Source of the DNA: JAMXLO01 sp963812075
GTDB taxonomy: Bacteria; Pseudomonadota; Alphaproteobacteria; Acetobacterales; Acetobacteraceae
Direction of reading: 5' to 3'
Assembly: GCA_963812075.1 (NCBI GenBank)
Contig: CAWETN010000008.1
Location: 310,001-374,000, forward strand
Length of the DNA: 64,000 nt
Made by a program: the position numbers and the translations under genes. How positions within the stretch are numbered: position 1 is the stretch's first letter; each line of letters opens with the position of its first letter. Shown here in pieces: positions 15,663-24,608 of this stretch. Below the pieces are notes generated by a model. The model was not told the DNA's origin. It worked only from the letters and a program-made list of their open reading frames with translations, and searched no databases.

Positions 15663-17432
15663 TCAAGCCGCCGCCATGTCCGCGATGAAGAAGCACGGCG
15701 CCACCGCGCCGTTCCACTCCTCGGCACGCAGATGGCCGGCAATATGCAGGGGCATGCCGCCCCCCGCGAGCAACGTCTCGGCCAGTGCACCGTCTCGCGC
15801 CCGAAACAGCATCGCCTTCAGGCGTGTCCCGCCGCCCTCACCTTCGACGAAGGCACGGATCGCTGTGCCCTCGCGACCGACGCGGTCGGCGCGCGCGACG
15901 CGTCCGCGCTGCAGCACCAGGATCGGCTCCTCGTTCCCGGCGCCGAACGGCGCAAGCCGCACCAATTGGTGGGCCAGGTCGGTCGTGGCGCCAGGCACCA
16001 TAAGCGCGCCTTCCACCAGCAGATCGGCCGCCGTCGGCAACAACGCCGCCGCTGCCAAACGCTCGTCGAGGAAGGCATGGAAATCAGCCAGCCGCGATGG
16101 CGGAAGGGAGAATCCCGCCGCCATCGGATGTCCACCGCCGGTCGTGAGGATGCCCGCCTGACGCGCGGCGATCACCGCAGCACCGAGATCCAGTCCGGTC
16201 ACCGATCGGCCGGATCCCTTGGCCAGGCCATCCGCAATGCCGGCGACGCAGGCCGGTCGGTTGAACCGCTCCTTGATGCGGCCGGCGACAATGCCCACCA
16301 CGCCCGGATGCCATGCCGGACCGCTCACCACCAGTGTCGGATGCCGCTGCGCCGCCTGCGCCTCTGCGGCGCGCAGTGCGTCGTCCAGCATCGCCGCCTC
16401 GACCTCCTGGCGCTGCCGGTTCACCGCATCGAGCATGGCGGCGAGCGACGCGGCCTCCACCGGGTCTTCGCAGAGCAGCAGGCGCAGGCCGAGATCGGCG
16501 TCGGCGATGCGCCCGGCAGCATTGATCCGGGGGCCAAGCCCGAAGCCGCAGGTACCGGTGGTCGGGCGGTCACGCGATTGCGCCACGTCGAGCAACGCCG
16601 CCACACCGGGGCGCGCGCGGCGTGCCATCACCTTCAGCCCCTGGCAGACGAGGGCTCGATTGACCCCGGTCAGCGGCATCACGTCGCACACGGTGGCCAG
16701 TGCGACCAGGTCGAGCAGACCGATCAGGTCCGGCTCCTTGCGCGCGTTGAAATAGCCCTGCCGGCGCAGCGTGCGGACGGTTGCCACCGCCGCCAGGAAG
16801 GCCACCCCGGCAGCGCACAGGAACGAGAGGCCGGAGGTGCAGTCCAGCCGGTTGGGATTGACCGTGGCGACGATCGACGGCGGTGGGCCCTCCGCCTTGT
16901 GGTGGTCCAGTACCACGACGTCGGCATCGCCGGCGATGAAGCCCAGCGCCTCAGCCGCCGCGGTGCCGCAGTCCACGCAGACGATCAGGCGCGCGCCGCG
17001 CAGCACCAGCGAATGCAGCGCCGGCCCGTTCGGCCCATAGCCCTCCATCATGCGATCCGGCACGTGGTGCACCACCGTGCAGCCAAGCTGGCGCAGCAGC
17101 GTGCACATCAGGGCGGCGCTGCAAGCACCGTCCACGTCGTAGTCGCCGAATACGCCCACGGTCTCGCCCTGCTGTACCGCATGGGCGAGGCGGTCCGCGG
17201 CAACATCCATGTCGACAAGCACCGACGGGTCAGGCAGCAGCGCCCGCAGCGTGGGATCGAGGAAATGGCATACCGCATCCATGTCGATGCCACGCGCCGC
17301 GAGCAGGCGCCCCACGATCTCCGGCAGGTCCATCCGCTGGGCAATGCCGAGCCCGATCCGATCCTCGCCGCCGCGCCACACCCAGCGCCGCCCGCTCAGG
17401 CTGCGATCGATCCCGAGGGCGCTACCGCTCAT
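15663..17432 (-). CDS. recJ: Single-stranded-DNA-specific exonuclease RecJ
   Basis: A 589-residue 5'-3' exonuclease acting in RecF-pathway recombination and repair. DHH-superfamily motifs are intact: GVFGDYDVDGACSAAL, CVDCGTAA, VVLDHHKAEG and the DHHA1 GGGHPMAAGF. ATG 17432 (MSGSALGIDRSLSGRRW) is chosen; an upstream in-frame Met at 17477 adds 15 unconserved-looking residues. It follows glpX by about 70 bases on the same strand, a common alphaproteobacterial arrangement. Confidence 0.92.
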   Translation of the reverse strand: MSGSALGIDRSLSGRRWVWRGGEDRIGLGIAQRMDLPEIVGRLLAARGIDMDAVCHFLDPTLRALLPDPSVLVDMDVAADRLAHAVQQGETVGVFGDYDVDGACSAALMCTLLRQLGCTVVHHVPDRMMEGYGPNGPALHSLVLRGARLIVCVDCGTAAAEALGFIAGDADVVVLDHHKAEGPPPSIVATVNPNRLDCTSGLSFLCAAGVAFLAAVATVRTLRRQGYFNARKEPDLIGLLDLVALATVCDVMPLTGVNRALVCQGLKVMARRARPGVAALLDVAQSRDRPTTGTCGFGLGPRINAAGRIADADLGLRLLLCEDPVEAASLAAMLDAVNRQRQEVEAAMLDDALRAAEAQAAQRHPTLVVSGPAWHPGVVGIVAGRIKERFNRPACVAGIADGLAKGSGRSVTGLDLGAAVIAARQAGILTTGGGHPMAAGFSLPPSRLADFHAFLDERLAAAALLPTAADLLVEGALMVPGATTDLAHQLVRLAPFGAGNEEPILVLQRGRVARADRVGREGTAIRAFVEGEGGGTRLKAMLFRARDGALAETLLAGGGMPLHIAGHLRAEEWNGAVAPCFFIADMAAA

Positions 17433-17504
17433 GCAAATGGAGCCACGCATCCACACCAAAGATGCATTCGCCTTCATCCATGTGCATTTGCGGTTTCAAT
17501 TCCC

Positions 17505-18497
17505 CTAATTCCGCACCCACGTCTTGGTGCTGAAGTTATGGTGCGCCTCGACGAACCGCACCGTGCCGGACTTGCTGCGCATCACCATGGAATGCGTGAT
17601 CGCACCATGCCCGTGGCGCTTGACGCCGCGCAGCATCGTGCCCGAGGTGACGCCGGTGCAGGCGAACATCACGTCACCCCTTGCCATCTCCTCCAGCGTG
17701 AACTTCCGCTTCGGATCGTTGTGCCCCATCTCGCGCACGCGCTGCACCTGCTCATCGTTCTCGAACATCAGGCGCCCCTGCATCTGACCGCCGATGCAGC
17801 GCAGCGCCGCCGCCGCCAGCACGCCTTCGGGCGCGCCGCCGGAGCCAAGATAGATGTCGATCTCCGAGTCGGGGGTAGCGGTTGCGACGACTCCGGTTAT
17901 GTCGCCGTCGCTGATCAGCATGATGCGCGCGCCCGCCTCGCGCACCTTGGCGATCAGCTCCTTGTGGCGGTCGCGGTCGAGGATACACGCCATCAGGTCC
18001 GACACCTGGCACTTCTTCGCCTTGGCAAGCTCGCGCAGATTGCTGCCAACCGGTGCATCGAGATCCACCACGCCATCCGGCAGACCGCCGCCGATCGCGA
18101 TCTTGTCCATGTAGATGTCGGGCGCGTGCAGGAAGTTGCCGTGCTCGGCCAGTGCCACGACGGCAAGCGCACTTGGTCCGCCCTTCGAGGTCAGCGTCGT
18201 GCCTTCCAGCGGATCGACCGCAATGTCCATCGGCGGTCCGCCGGCGCCGACCTTTTCTCCGATGAAGAGCATCGGCGCCTCGTCCATTTCGCCCTCGCCG
18301 ATCACCACGGTTCCTTCGATGGCGACCTGATCGAAGGCACGGCGCATCGCTTCGACGGCGGCGCCGTCGGCCTCGTTCTTCTTGCCGAGACCGATCCAGC
18401 GCGAGGCGGCGAGTGCCGCGGCCTCGGTCACGCGTACCAGTTCGAGCGCCAGGTTGCGGTCGGTGACATCGCCGGGTTGCGGGGCATGAGCAGCCAT
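17505..18497 (-). CDS. glpX: Fructose-1,6-bisphosphatase class II
   Basis: A 330-residue GlpX-type phosphatase producing fructose 6-phosphate in gluconeogenesis. Metal and phosphate motifs are VVIGEGEMDEAPML and DIAVDPLEGTTLTSKG, with LISDGDITG and YLGSGGAPEGVLAAA in the substrate half. ATG 18497 is preceded by GGAGGAACG. It shares a divergent promoter region with the ETF-quinone oxidoreductase gene and is co-directional with recJ. Confidence 0.93.
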   Translation of the reverse strand: MAAHAPQPGDVTDRNLALELVRVTEAAALAASRWIGLGKKNEADGAAVEAMRRAFDQVAIEGTVVIGEGEMDEAPMLFIGEKVGAGGPPMDIAVDPLEGTTLTSKGGPSALAVVALAEHGNFLHAPDIYMDKIAIGGGLPDGVVDLDAPVGSNLRELAKAKKCQVSDLMACILDRDRHKELIAKVREAGARIMLISDGDITGVVATATPDSEIDIYLGSGGAPEGVLAAAALRCIGGQMQGRLMFENDEQVQRVREMGHNDPKRKFTLEEMARGDVMFACTGVTSGTMLRGVKRHGHGAITHSMVMRSKSGTVRFVEAHHNFSTKTWVRN

Positions 18498-18674
18498 GAA
18501 CGTTCCTCCGGAAGGGTATTGGCAGCAGCGTAGCAGGTTGACCGAAGACTGCCCAACGCCGGCCGCGGCCGCCCCCTTGCGTCGGCGTACCCGCGCCGCT
18601 CTTCCATCGCCGGGCAAAATCGGCTTACTCCGACCCGTCGCTGGCGGTCCCGCCAGCTGCCTGGAGATGCGCAA

Positions 18675-20312
18675 ATGGCCGATGAATTGCCCCCGCGGGA
18701 GGCAATGGAGTTCGACGTGGTCATCGTTGGCGGCGGCCCATCCGGTCTCGCCGCCGCGATCCGCTTGAAGCAGATCGCCCCAGACGCGGCCGTCTGCCTG
18801 GTCGAAAAGGGCAGTGAGATCGGCGCGCACATCCTTTCCGGTGCGGTGCTCGAGCCGCGCGCGCTCAACGAACTGCTCCCCGACTGGCGGGAGAGGGGCG
18901 CGCCGCTGGACACGCCCGCCGGCGACGACCAATTCCTCTATCTCACGGCGACACGTGCCTTTCGCCTGCCGACACCGCCGCAGATGCACAACGCCGGGAA
19001 CTTCATCGTCTCGCTGGGCAATGTGTGTCGGTGGCTGGGGCAACAGGCCGAGTCACTCGGCGTCGAGATCTATCCAGGCTTCCCGGCCGCCGAACTGCTG
19101 GAGGAAGACGGCCGTATCGTCGGCATCGCCACCGGCGACATGGGCATCGGCAAGGACGGCAATCCCACTGACAACTTCCAGCGCGGCATGGAGCTGCGGG
19201 CGCGCTACACGCTGTTCGCCGAAGGTTGTCGCGGATCGCTGTCGAAGCAGCTCATCCGACGCTTCAATCTGCGCGACGGCCATGATCCGCAGACCTACGC
19301 GATCGGCATCAAGGAGCTGTGGGAGGTCCCCGCAGCCAACCACAGGCCGGGCCTGGTCGAACACACCATCGGCTGGCCGCTCAACGGAAGCACTTATGGT
19401 GGTTCGTTCCTCTACCACTTCGGCGAGAACCTGATCTCCTACGGCTTCGTCATCGGGCTCGACTACCGCAATCCTTGGCTGTCGCCATTCGACGAGATGC
19501 AGCGCTTCAAGACGCATCCCGAGATGCGCAAGCATTTCGAAGGCGGCCGGCGCATCAGCTATGGCGCGCGCGCGCTGAACGAAGGCGGACTGCAGTCGAT
19601 CCCGCGCCTGACCTTCCCAGGCGGAGCGTTGATCGGCGATGCGGCGGGCTTTGTGAACGTGCCGAAGATCAAGGGGACGCACACCTCGATGAAGTCGGGC
19701 ATGTTGGCAGCCCAGGCGGTGGCGGATGCGCTCGCGGCCGGCGACGGAAGCGACCTGGCAGGGTACGAGGACAGTCTCCGGAACAGCTGGATCTGGCACG
19801 AACTGTCGCTGGTCCGGAACATCCGCCCGTCATTCGCGAAGTTCGGCTTGTGGGGCGGCCTGGCCTATTCCGCTCTCGACACATACATGCTGCGTGGCAA
19901 GGCGCCGTGGACCTTCCATCATCCGCATCCCGACAACGAGACATTGCTGGAGGCCAGTGCGGCGGAGCAGATCGACTATCCGCGCCCGGACGGCGTGCTG
20001 ACCTTCGACCGGCTGTCCTCGGTGTTCATCAGCAACACCAATCACGAAGAGAACCAGCCGGCGCACCTGCGGCTGGCCGATCCCGATCTGGCGATCACGC
20101 TCAACTGGCAGCGCTTCCGCAGCCCGGAGGTGCGGTATTGCCCAGCGGGAGTCTACGAGATCGTCGGCGCCGACGAGGGCGCGCCGCGACTGCAGATCAA
20201 TGCGCAGAACTGCGTGCACTGCAAGACCTGCGACATCAAGGACCCGGCGCAGAACATTGACTGGGTGACGCCGGAAGGTGGCGGCGGACCGAACTATCCC
20301 GGTGGGATGTAG
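18675..20312 (+). CDS. Electron transfer flavoprotein-ubiquinone oxidoreductase
   Basis: A 545-residue membrane-associated enzyme that passes electrons from reduced ETF to ubiquinone, linking acyl-CoA dehydrogenases to respiration. The FAD-binding VVIVGGGPSGLAAAIRL lies near the N-terminus. The quinone-site region includes KGTHTSMKSGMLAA. The C-terminus binds 4Fe-4S through CPAGVYEI and INAQNCVHCKTCDIKDP. Length matches ETF-QO. It probably serves the dehydrogenase pair at 12.8-15.2 kb among others. Confidence 0.93.
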   Translation: MADELPPREAMEFDVVIVGGGPSGLAAAIRLKQIAPDAAVCLVEKGSEIGAHILSGAVLEPRALNELLPDWRERGAPLDTPAGDDQFLYLTATRAFRLPTPPQMHNAGNFIVSLGNVCRWLGQQAESLGVEIYPGFPAAELLEEDGRIVGIATGDMGIGKDGNPTDNFQRGMELRARYTLFAEGCRGSLSKQLIRRFNLRDGHDPQTYAIGIKELWEVPAANHRPGLVEHTIGWPLNGSTYGGSFLYHFGENLISYGFVIGLDYRNPWLSPFDEMQRFKTHPEMRKHFEGGRRISYGARALNEGGLQSIPRLTFPGGALIGDAAGFVNVPKIKGTHTSMKSGMLAAQAVADALAAGDGSDLAGYEDSLRNSWIWHELSLVRNIRPSFAKFGLWGGLAYSALDTYMLRGKAPWTFHHPHPDNETLLEASAAEQIDYPRPDGVLTFDRLSSVFISNTNHEENQPAHLRLADPDLAITLNWQRFRSPEVRYCPAGVYEIVGADEGAPRLQINAQNCVHCKTCDIKDPAQNIDWVTPEGGGGPNYPGGM

Positions 20313-20381
20313 CAACGGTTCACTGCCGCAGGGTTCTCGGCCTTCAATTCCGATGACACTCACGCTCACATGAAGTAGTGT

Positions 20382-22082
20382 GTGCAGATGCAGCATATCC
20401 GCACCCTGTGCCGCCCGCTTCTCCTCGCCATCGCGCTGCTGTCCGCCTGCGCGGCAGCGGATCCCTCGCCGGCCGGAGCGCCGCCTATGGCCAACCGGGA
20501 CGCTCCGTCCCCGGTGTTCGGCGAATACCTGGCCGGCCGGTTCGCCATGAGCCAGGGGGACGCCCAGACGGCGGCCACGCAGTTCCTCAATGCGCTCGCC
20601 ACCCGGCCGGACGACACGGATCTGCAGCAGCAGGCCTTCGTGGCGAGCCTGATCGCCGGGCGCTCCGAGGCGGTACAGCTCGCCCGGGCACTGCCGGACA
20701 GCCAGGCGGCACAATTGCTGCTGGGCCAGTCCGCGGTACGCGCCGGCCATTGGCAGGCCGCCGAACAGCGCTTCCAGTCGCTGCCGCGACAGGGCCTGAC
20801 GCAGTTGCTGCAGCCGCTTCTGGTGGCTTGGTCGCAGCAGGGGGATGGTCGAACCGATGCGGCCCTGGCGACCTTGCGGCCGTTCCTCGACGGCCAGCGT
20901 TTCCGCGGGGTCTACGCGCTGCACGCGGCGATGATCGCCGACCAGGCCGGCCGCACCGCGGACGCGGCGAAGCTGTACCGCCAGGCGCAGGTCGACTTCG
21001 GCCAGACGAACCTGCGCCTCGCCCAGATCCTGGCGAGCGCCCAGGCCCGCCGCGGTCACGTCGGCGAAGCGCAGCGCGTCCTTGCAGGCATCGCCGCCGA
21101 TGCACCGGATATGGCAATCGCCCTGCCGGCACTGACCGCCGCCAGCATGACGCCCACCGTTCCACGCGCGGTGGACGGCATCGCCGAGGCCTACCTCGCC
21201 CTTGCGGCAACCCTGCGTTCTCAGGATGCCGGCGACTTCGCGATGCTGGTGCTGCGGCTGGCGCTCGATCTGCGGCCCGACTTCACCGCCGCCCGCCTGC
21301 TGGCCGCCGACATCCTGGAGAGCCAGCACCATCTCGAAAACGCCCTCCAGATGCTGGCCCCGGTCGCGAACGACGACCCGCTGGTCTCGGTTGTGCGGCT
21401 GCAGCGGGCGGCGCTGATCGAGCGGCTGGGCCACACCGACGAGGCGTTGCACGCTCTGCAGCGGATTGCACGCGACTATCCCGAAAGCCCGGTCCCGGCG
21501 ATGCGCGAGGGCGACCTGCTGCGCGGCAAGCAGCGGTTCCCCGAGGCGATCGGCGCCTACGACCGCGCCATAGCGCGAATCAAGGCGCCGACCGCGCACG
21601 ACTGGCTCGCCTTCTACGACCGCGGCATCTGCTACGAGCGCGCGCACCAGTGGAGCAAGGCAGAGGCCGACTTCAAGCACGCCCTGGCGCTCTCCCCCGA
21701 TCAGCCCTTCGTACTGAACTATCTCGGCTATTCCTGGGCCGACATGGGCCAGAACCTGACCCAGGCGCGGGCAATGATCGACAAGGCGGTGCAGCGCCGG
21801 CCGAACGACGGGGCGATCGTGGACAGCCTGGGCTGGATCATGCTGCGCCAGGGCGAGGTCACCGAGGCGGTGCGCACGCTGGAACGCGCGGTCGAACTCG
21901 ACCCGGAGGACGCCTCGATCAACGGCCATCTCGGCGATGCCTACTGGGCGGCTGGACGCAAGCTGGAAGCGACCTATCAGTGGCGCCGCGCGCTGATCTT
22001 CAATCCGGAGCCCGAGGATGCGGCCAAGCTCGAGGCGAAGCTGCAGAACGGCCGGCCGTCGACGGTGGTGAGTGGCCAGTAG
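20382..22082 (+). CDS. TPR-repeat lipoprotein
   Basis: A 566-residue protein with a lipoprotein signal (LLLAIALLSAC, Cys23 after the lipobox). Degenerate tetratricopeptide repeats cover nearly all the rest; the clearest are DWLAFYDRGICYERAHQWSK and the C-terminal ERAVELDPEDASINGHLGDA. It is probably anchored on the periplasmic side of a membrane as a scaffold. It ends three bases before ispE on the same strand, a pairing seen in related alphaproteobacteria. The exact partner is unknown. Confidence 0.82.
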   Translation: MQMQHIRTLCRPLLLAIALLSACAAADPSPAGAPPMANRDAPSPVFGEYLAGRFAMSQGDAQTAATQFLNALATRPDDTDLQQQAFVASLIAGRSEAVQLARALPDSQAAQLLLGQSAVRAGHWQAAEQRFQSLPRQGLTQLLQPLLVAWSQQGDGRTDAALATLRPFLDGQRFRGVYALHAAMIADQAGRTADAAKLYRQAQVDFGQTNLRLAQILASAQARRGHVGEAQRVLAGIAADAPDMAIALPALTAASMTPTVPRAVDGIAEAYLALAATLRSQDAGDFAMLVLRLALDLRPDFTAARLLAADILESQHHLENALQMLAPVANDDPLVSVVRLQRAALIERLGHTDEALHALQRIARDYPESPVPAMREGDLLRGKQRFPEAIGAYDRAIARIKAPTAHDWLAFYDRGICYERAHQWSKAEADFKHALALSPDQPFVLNYLGYSWADMGQNLTQARAMIDKAVQRRPNDGAIVDSLGWIMLRQGEVTEAVRTLERAVELDPEDASINGHLGDAYWAAGRKLEATYQWRRALIFNPEPEDAAKLEAKLQNGRPSTVVSGQ

Positions 22083-22085
22083 TTT

Positions 22086-22946
22086 GTGCCCGACCGTCTG
22101 ACGGAGCACGCGCCGGCGAAGGTCAACCTCTACCTGCATGTGACCGGCCGCCGGGATGACGGCTACCACCTGCTGGACAGCCTGGTCGTGTTCGCTGGTG
22201 TCGGCGATACGCTGACGGCGGAGCCCGCCGACGCCCTGTCGCTGGCGGTGACAGGTCCCTTCGCGGCGGGACTGAAGGATGAACCCGACAATCTGGTGCT
22301 GCGCGCAGCACGAGCCCTGGCGACCGAGTTCGGTGTGGTTGCCACAGTGCATCTGGTGCTGGAGAAGCACCTGCCGGTGGCGTCGGGCATCGGCGGCGGG
22401 TCGACCGATGCAGCAGCCACCTTGAGGTTGCTGTGCCGGCTTTGGCGGCAAAGCCCGGCGCCTGGGCGGCTGGCCAACCTCGCGGCGAGGCTCGGCGCTG
22501 ACGTTCCGGTCTGCCTGGCGGGACAGAACGCTCGGATGGGTGGAATCGGCGAGCGTCTCGATCCAGCGCCGGCCCTGCCGCGGTGCGGGATCGTTCTGGC
22601 TAATCCTGGGATTGGCGTCGCCACGGCGGAGGTGTTCCGCAAGCGAGGCGGTGCGTGGTCGCAACCCGCGATATTGCCGTCGGGGTGGAGCACCGCCGCG
22701 GACATGGCGGCCGACCTCGCTCGGCTCGGGAACGACCTGGAGGTGCCAGCAAGCGGCTTGCACCCAGTTATCCACCAGGTGCTGGGCATGCTGGAGGCAA
22801 CGCCCGGCTGCCTGCTCGCGCGGATGAGCGGGTCCGGGGCGACGTGCTTCGCCCTCTACGCCGATGTCGCCACGGCCCGGCAAGCGGCTATGCAATTGCA
22901 GCAGAGGGTCCCCTGGTGCTGGGCCGGATCTCTGCACGGCGGCTGA
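22086..22946 (+). CDS. ispE: 4-diphosphocytidyl-2-C-methyl-D-erythritol kinase
   Basis: A 286-residue GHMP kinase of the MEP isoprenoid pathway. APAKVNLYLHVTGRRDDGYH is the substrate-binding start, PVASGIGGGSTDAAATL the ATP loop and MSGSGATCFAL the C-terminal GHMP motif. The GTG at 22086 lies three bases after the upstream stop. The FRK.. and GND(L)E features expected around residues 190-220 are present as VFRKRGG and LGNDLE. Confidence 0.92.
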   Translation: MPDRLTEHAPAKVNLYLHVTGRRDDGYHLLDSLVVFAGVGDTLTAEPADALSLAVTGPFAAGLKDEPDNLVLRAARALATEFGVVATVHLVLEKHLPVASGIGGGSTDAAATLRLLCRLWRQSPAPGRLANLAARLGADVPVCLAGQNARMGGIGERLDPAPALPRCGIVLANPGIGVATAEVFRKRGGAWSQPAILPSGWSTAADMAADLARLGNDLEVPASGLHPVIHQVLGMLEATPGCLLARMSGSGATCFALYADVATARQAAMQLQQRVPWCWAGSLHGG

Positions 22947-22972
22947 CCCGAGGCTTTACCTCGCGCGGTCAG
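22943..22972 (+). terminator. Hairpin after ispE
   Basis: CTGACC and GAGG pair with CCTC and GGTCAG around a CTTTA loop with small bulges, starting at the ispE stop and ending 30 bases before tRNA-Gln. There is no T-tract, so this could be a terminator or a processing signal. Confidence 0.35.
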
Positions 22973-23001
22973 CGACCTATGCACGCGATGGCGGATGCGG
23001 A

Positions 23002-23075
23002 TGGGGCGTAGCCAAGGGGTAAGGCAGCGGATTTTGGTTCCGCCACCGGAGGTTCGAATCCTCCCGCCCCAGCCA
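23002..23075 (+). tRNA. tRNA-Gln(UUG)
   Basis: A 74-base cloverleaf: acceptor TGGGGCG/CGCCCCA, discriminator G and encoded CCA. The anticodon stem GCGGA/TCCGC encloses TTTTGGT, giving anticodon UUG. The T-arm is GGAGG-TTCGAAT-CCTCC. Confidence 0.95.
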
Positions 23076-23147
23076 GCCAGCACTTCTCGGCGACCCTTGC
23101 CGGCTCAAAGACTCAAGCTTCCCCGAAGAATGCCGGGACCCTGTCTG

Positions 23148-23360
23148 CTACCCGTGAATGCTCTCCATCACCGGCGCGGTCCGTCGCAACTCGCAGATCG
23201 CGGCATGAATTGCCTGCCACAGATCGTGCCGGGCAACGTCCCCTTGGTGGCGCATCTCAGCGGCGCGCTCCAACGCGACCGCCTGCGCCCGCAGGCCATG
23301 CAGCCTGATCATCGACTGCGCCGTTGCCTGCGCATCGCGCCTTATGTCCTGATCGCGCAT
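23148..23360 (-). CDS. Small hypothetical protein
   Basis: A 70-residue, charged, probably helical protein (RDQDIRRDAQATAQSMIRLHG) with no recognised domain. It is supported mainly by a strong AGGAGGACAAAATC ribosome site directly before the ATG. It stands alone between tRNA-Gln and the ankyrin-like gene. Confidence 0.6.
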   Translation of the reverse strand: MRDQDIRRDAQATAQSMIRLHGLRAQAVALERAAEMRHQGDVARHDLWQAIHAAICELRRTAPVMESIHG

Positions 23361-23456
23361 GATTTTGTCCTCCTGCGAGCTGGCCTGTCGGCGATATGCG
23401 TGGTCGCGACGGAAGCTGCCAATCGCAGGCGCGTCAGCCAGATTAATTTCCCGCCA

Positions 23457-24053
23457 TCACCGACGCCCAGAATCGAAGCCGAGGAAGCCCGCGCTCGGGT
23501 TGGGTGTACCGCCATCTCCGCTATAGAGACGCGCCGTCTGCGACGGAGCCGGAGCCGCGACCCGCGCCGGCGGCTGCGACGCCACGCGCGCCGGCTTTTG
23601 CTGCTGCTTTGCAGCGGCCGATTTCGCCCCGGCCGCCTGCGCCGGCCGGCCCTCGTCCGCCGCGCGCATGGACAGCAGCAGGAACGAGATGTCGTTCCGA
23701 CCGAGATCGACCGAGAGCTCCAGCGGCGTCATGCTGAGGATGTTGTGCCCGCGCAGGTCGGCGCCGCGGCTCAGAGCGTCGCGCGCCGAGCCGATGTCCC
23801 CGCGGTTGATCGCGTCGAACAGAGCCTCGGTAGGCTCCATATCCAGGGGCGCGCGCGTCGGCGGCGCAGCGCTGCGGCTCGAGGCTGCACCGGGCAGCGC
23901 CGGCGGAGGGACGACCTTCTCCGCCGGTCCCGGTACCTGTTGCTTTCCCGGCGAACCCATCTGGTTCATCATCGAGGAGACGCCCTGAGCGTGCAGCGAG
24001 CCGGCGAACAGCGCGGCGATCGCGAACGGGAGCGGAAGCAGACGGATTCGCAT
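23457..24053 (-). CDS. Secreted protein with ankyrin-like repeat
   Basis: A 198-residue protein. A signal peptide (about 22 residues, ending SLHAQG) precedes a Pro/Ala-rich stretch, then one or two ankyrin-like units around residues 75-130 (EALFDAINRGDIGSARDALS and TPLELSVDLGRNDISFLLL), and a low-complexity Ala/Lys/Gln C-terminus. It is probably periplasmic and protein-binding. It ends close to the TspO gene on the same strand. Function unknown. Confidence 0.72.
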   Translation of the reverse strand: MRIRLLPLPFAIAALFAGSLHAQGVSSMMNQMGSPGKQQVPGPAEKVVPPPALPGAASSRSAAPPTRAPLDMEPTEALFDAINRGDIGSARDALSRGADLRGHNILSMTPLELSVDLGRNDISFLLLSMRAADEGRPAQAAGAKSAAAKQQQKPARVASQPPARVAAPAPSQTARLYSGDGGTPNPSAGFLGFDSGRR

Positions 24054-24068
24054 GGCGGCAATCCTAGC

Positions 24069-24608
24069 TCAAGCCGGATTGAGCCACCAGAACCCCGCGG
24101 TCAGGTAGGCCGCGTAACCGCTCCACGCGAGATAGGGCGTTAGAAGCCAGGCGGCAGCGGCGCGAAGCCGGCGGAACGCCCGGATGGTCGCGACGATCAG
24201 CGCCAGCAGCACGAGGCAGACGGCGAACGCTAGCGGTGGGCTGTGCAGCGCGAAAAAGGCCGGTGTCCAGCAGGCGTTGGCGGCCAGCTGCCAGCCCCAC
24301 AGGCGCAGCGGCCGCGGCGACATGGCACGCCGCCATACCATCCATCCGGCCACGCCGATCATCGCGTACAGCATCGTCCAGACGACCCCGAACACCCAAT
24401 CGGGCGGCGTGCCGAACGGTCGGTTCAGCGACAGGTACCAGCCATGCGATGCGCGCGCGACGACGGAACCGTCGGCGGCTCCGACCAGCAGGCAAAGCCC
24501 GACGAAGCCGACCAGCGCGAGCCCGGGCGAGACCGGCGCCGACGAGCCGGGATAAGAGCCCCATTCGTTTGGATCGGTATTCTGGAAGGCACGGTCCTTT
24601 CGAATCAC
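24069..24608 (-). CDS. TspO/MBR-family tryptophan-rich sensory protein
   Basis: A 179-residue five-helix membrane protein. WYLSLNRPFGTPPDWVFGVV followed by WTMLYAMIG is the TspO signature, and conserved Trp/Asn residues (QLAANACWTPAFF, FWWLNP) follow. TspO proteins bind porphyrins and modulate tetrapyrrole or stress responses. The GTG at 24608 overlaps the upstream stop as GTGA, so it is the last gene of the threonine-synthase-like/M81/aldolase operon, an odd partner set. Confidence 0.85.
   Translation of the reverse strand: MIRKDRAFQNTDPNEWGSYPGSSAPVSPGLALVGFVGLCLLVGAADGSVVARASHGWYLSLNRPFGTPPDWVFGVVWTMLYAMIGVAGWMVWRRAMSPRPLRLWGWQLAANACWTPAFFALHSPPLAFAVCLVLLALIVATIRAFRRLRAAAAWLLTPYLAWSGYAAYLTAGFWWLNPA

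Noticed and set aside
17433..17504. Inverted GCAAATG...CATTTGC between recJ and glpX as an operator or terminator
   Set aside because: Arms of only seven bases separated by about 50 bases, with no further support.
15732..18533. Very long open frame on the plus strand opposite recJ and glpX
   Set aside because: Antisense shadow of two well-supported genes; His/Arg/Gln-rich composition typical of reversed GC-rich codons, no family likeness, no ribosome site.
19830..22937. Open frame of over 1000 codons on the minus strand opposite ETF-QO, the TPR lipoprotein and ispE
   Set aside because: Spans three confident genes on the other strand and has shadow composition.
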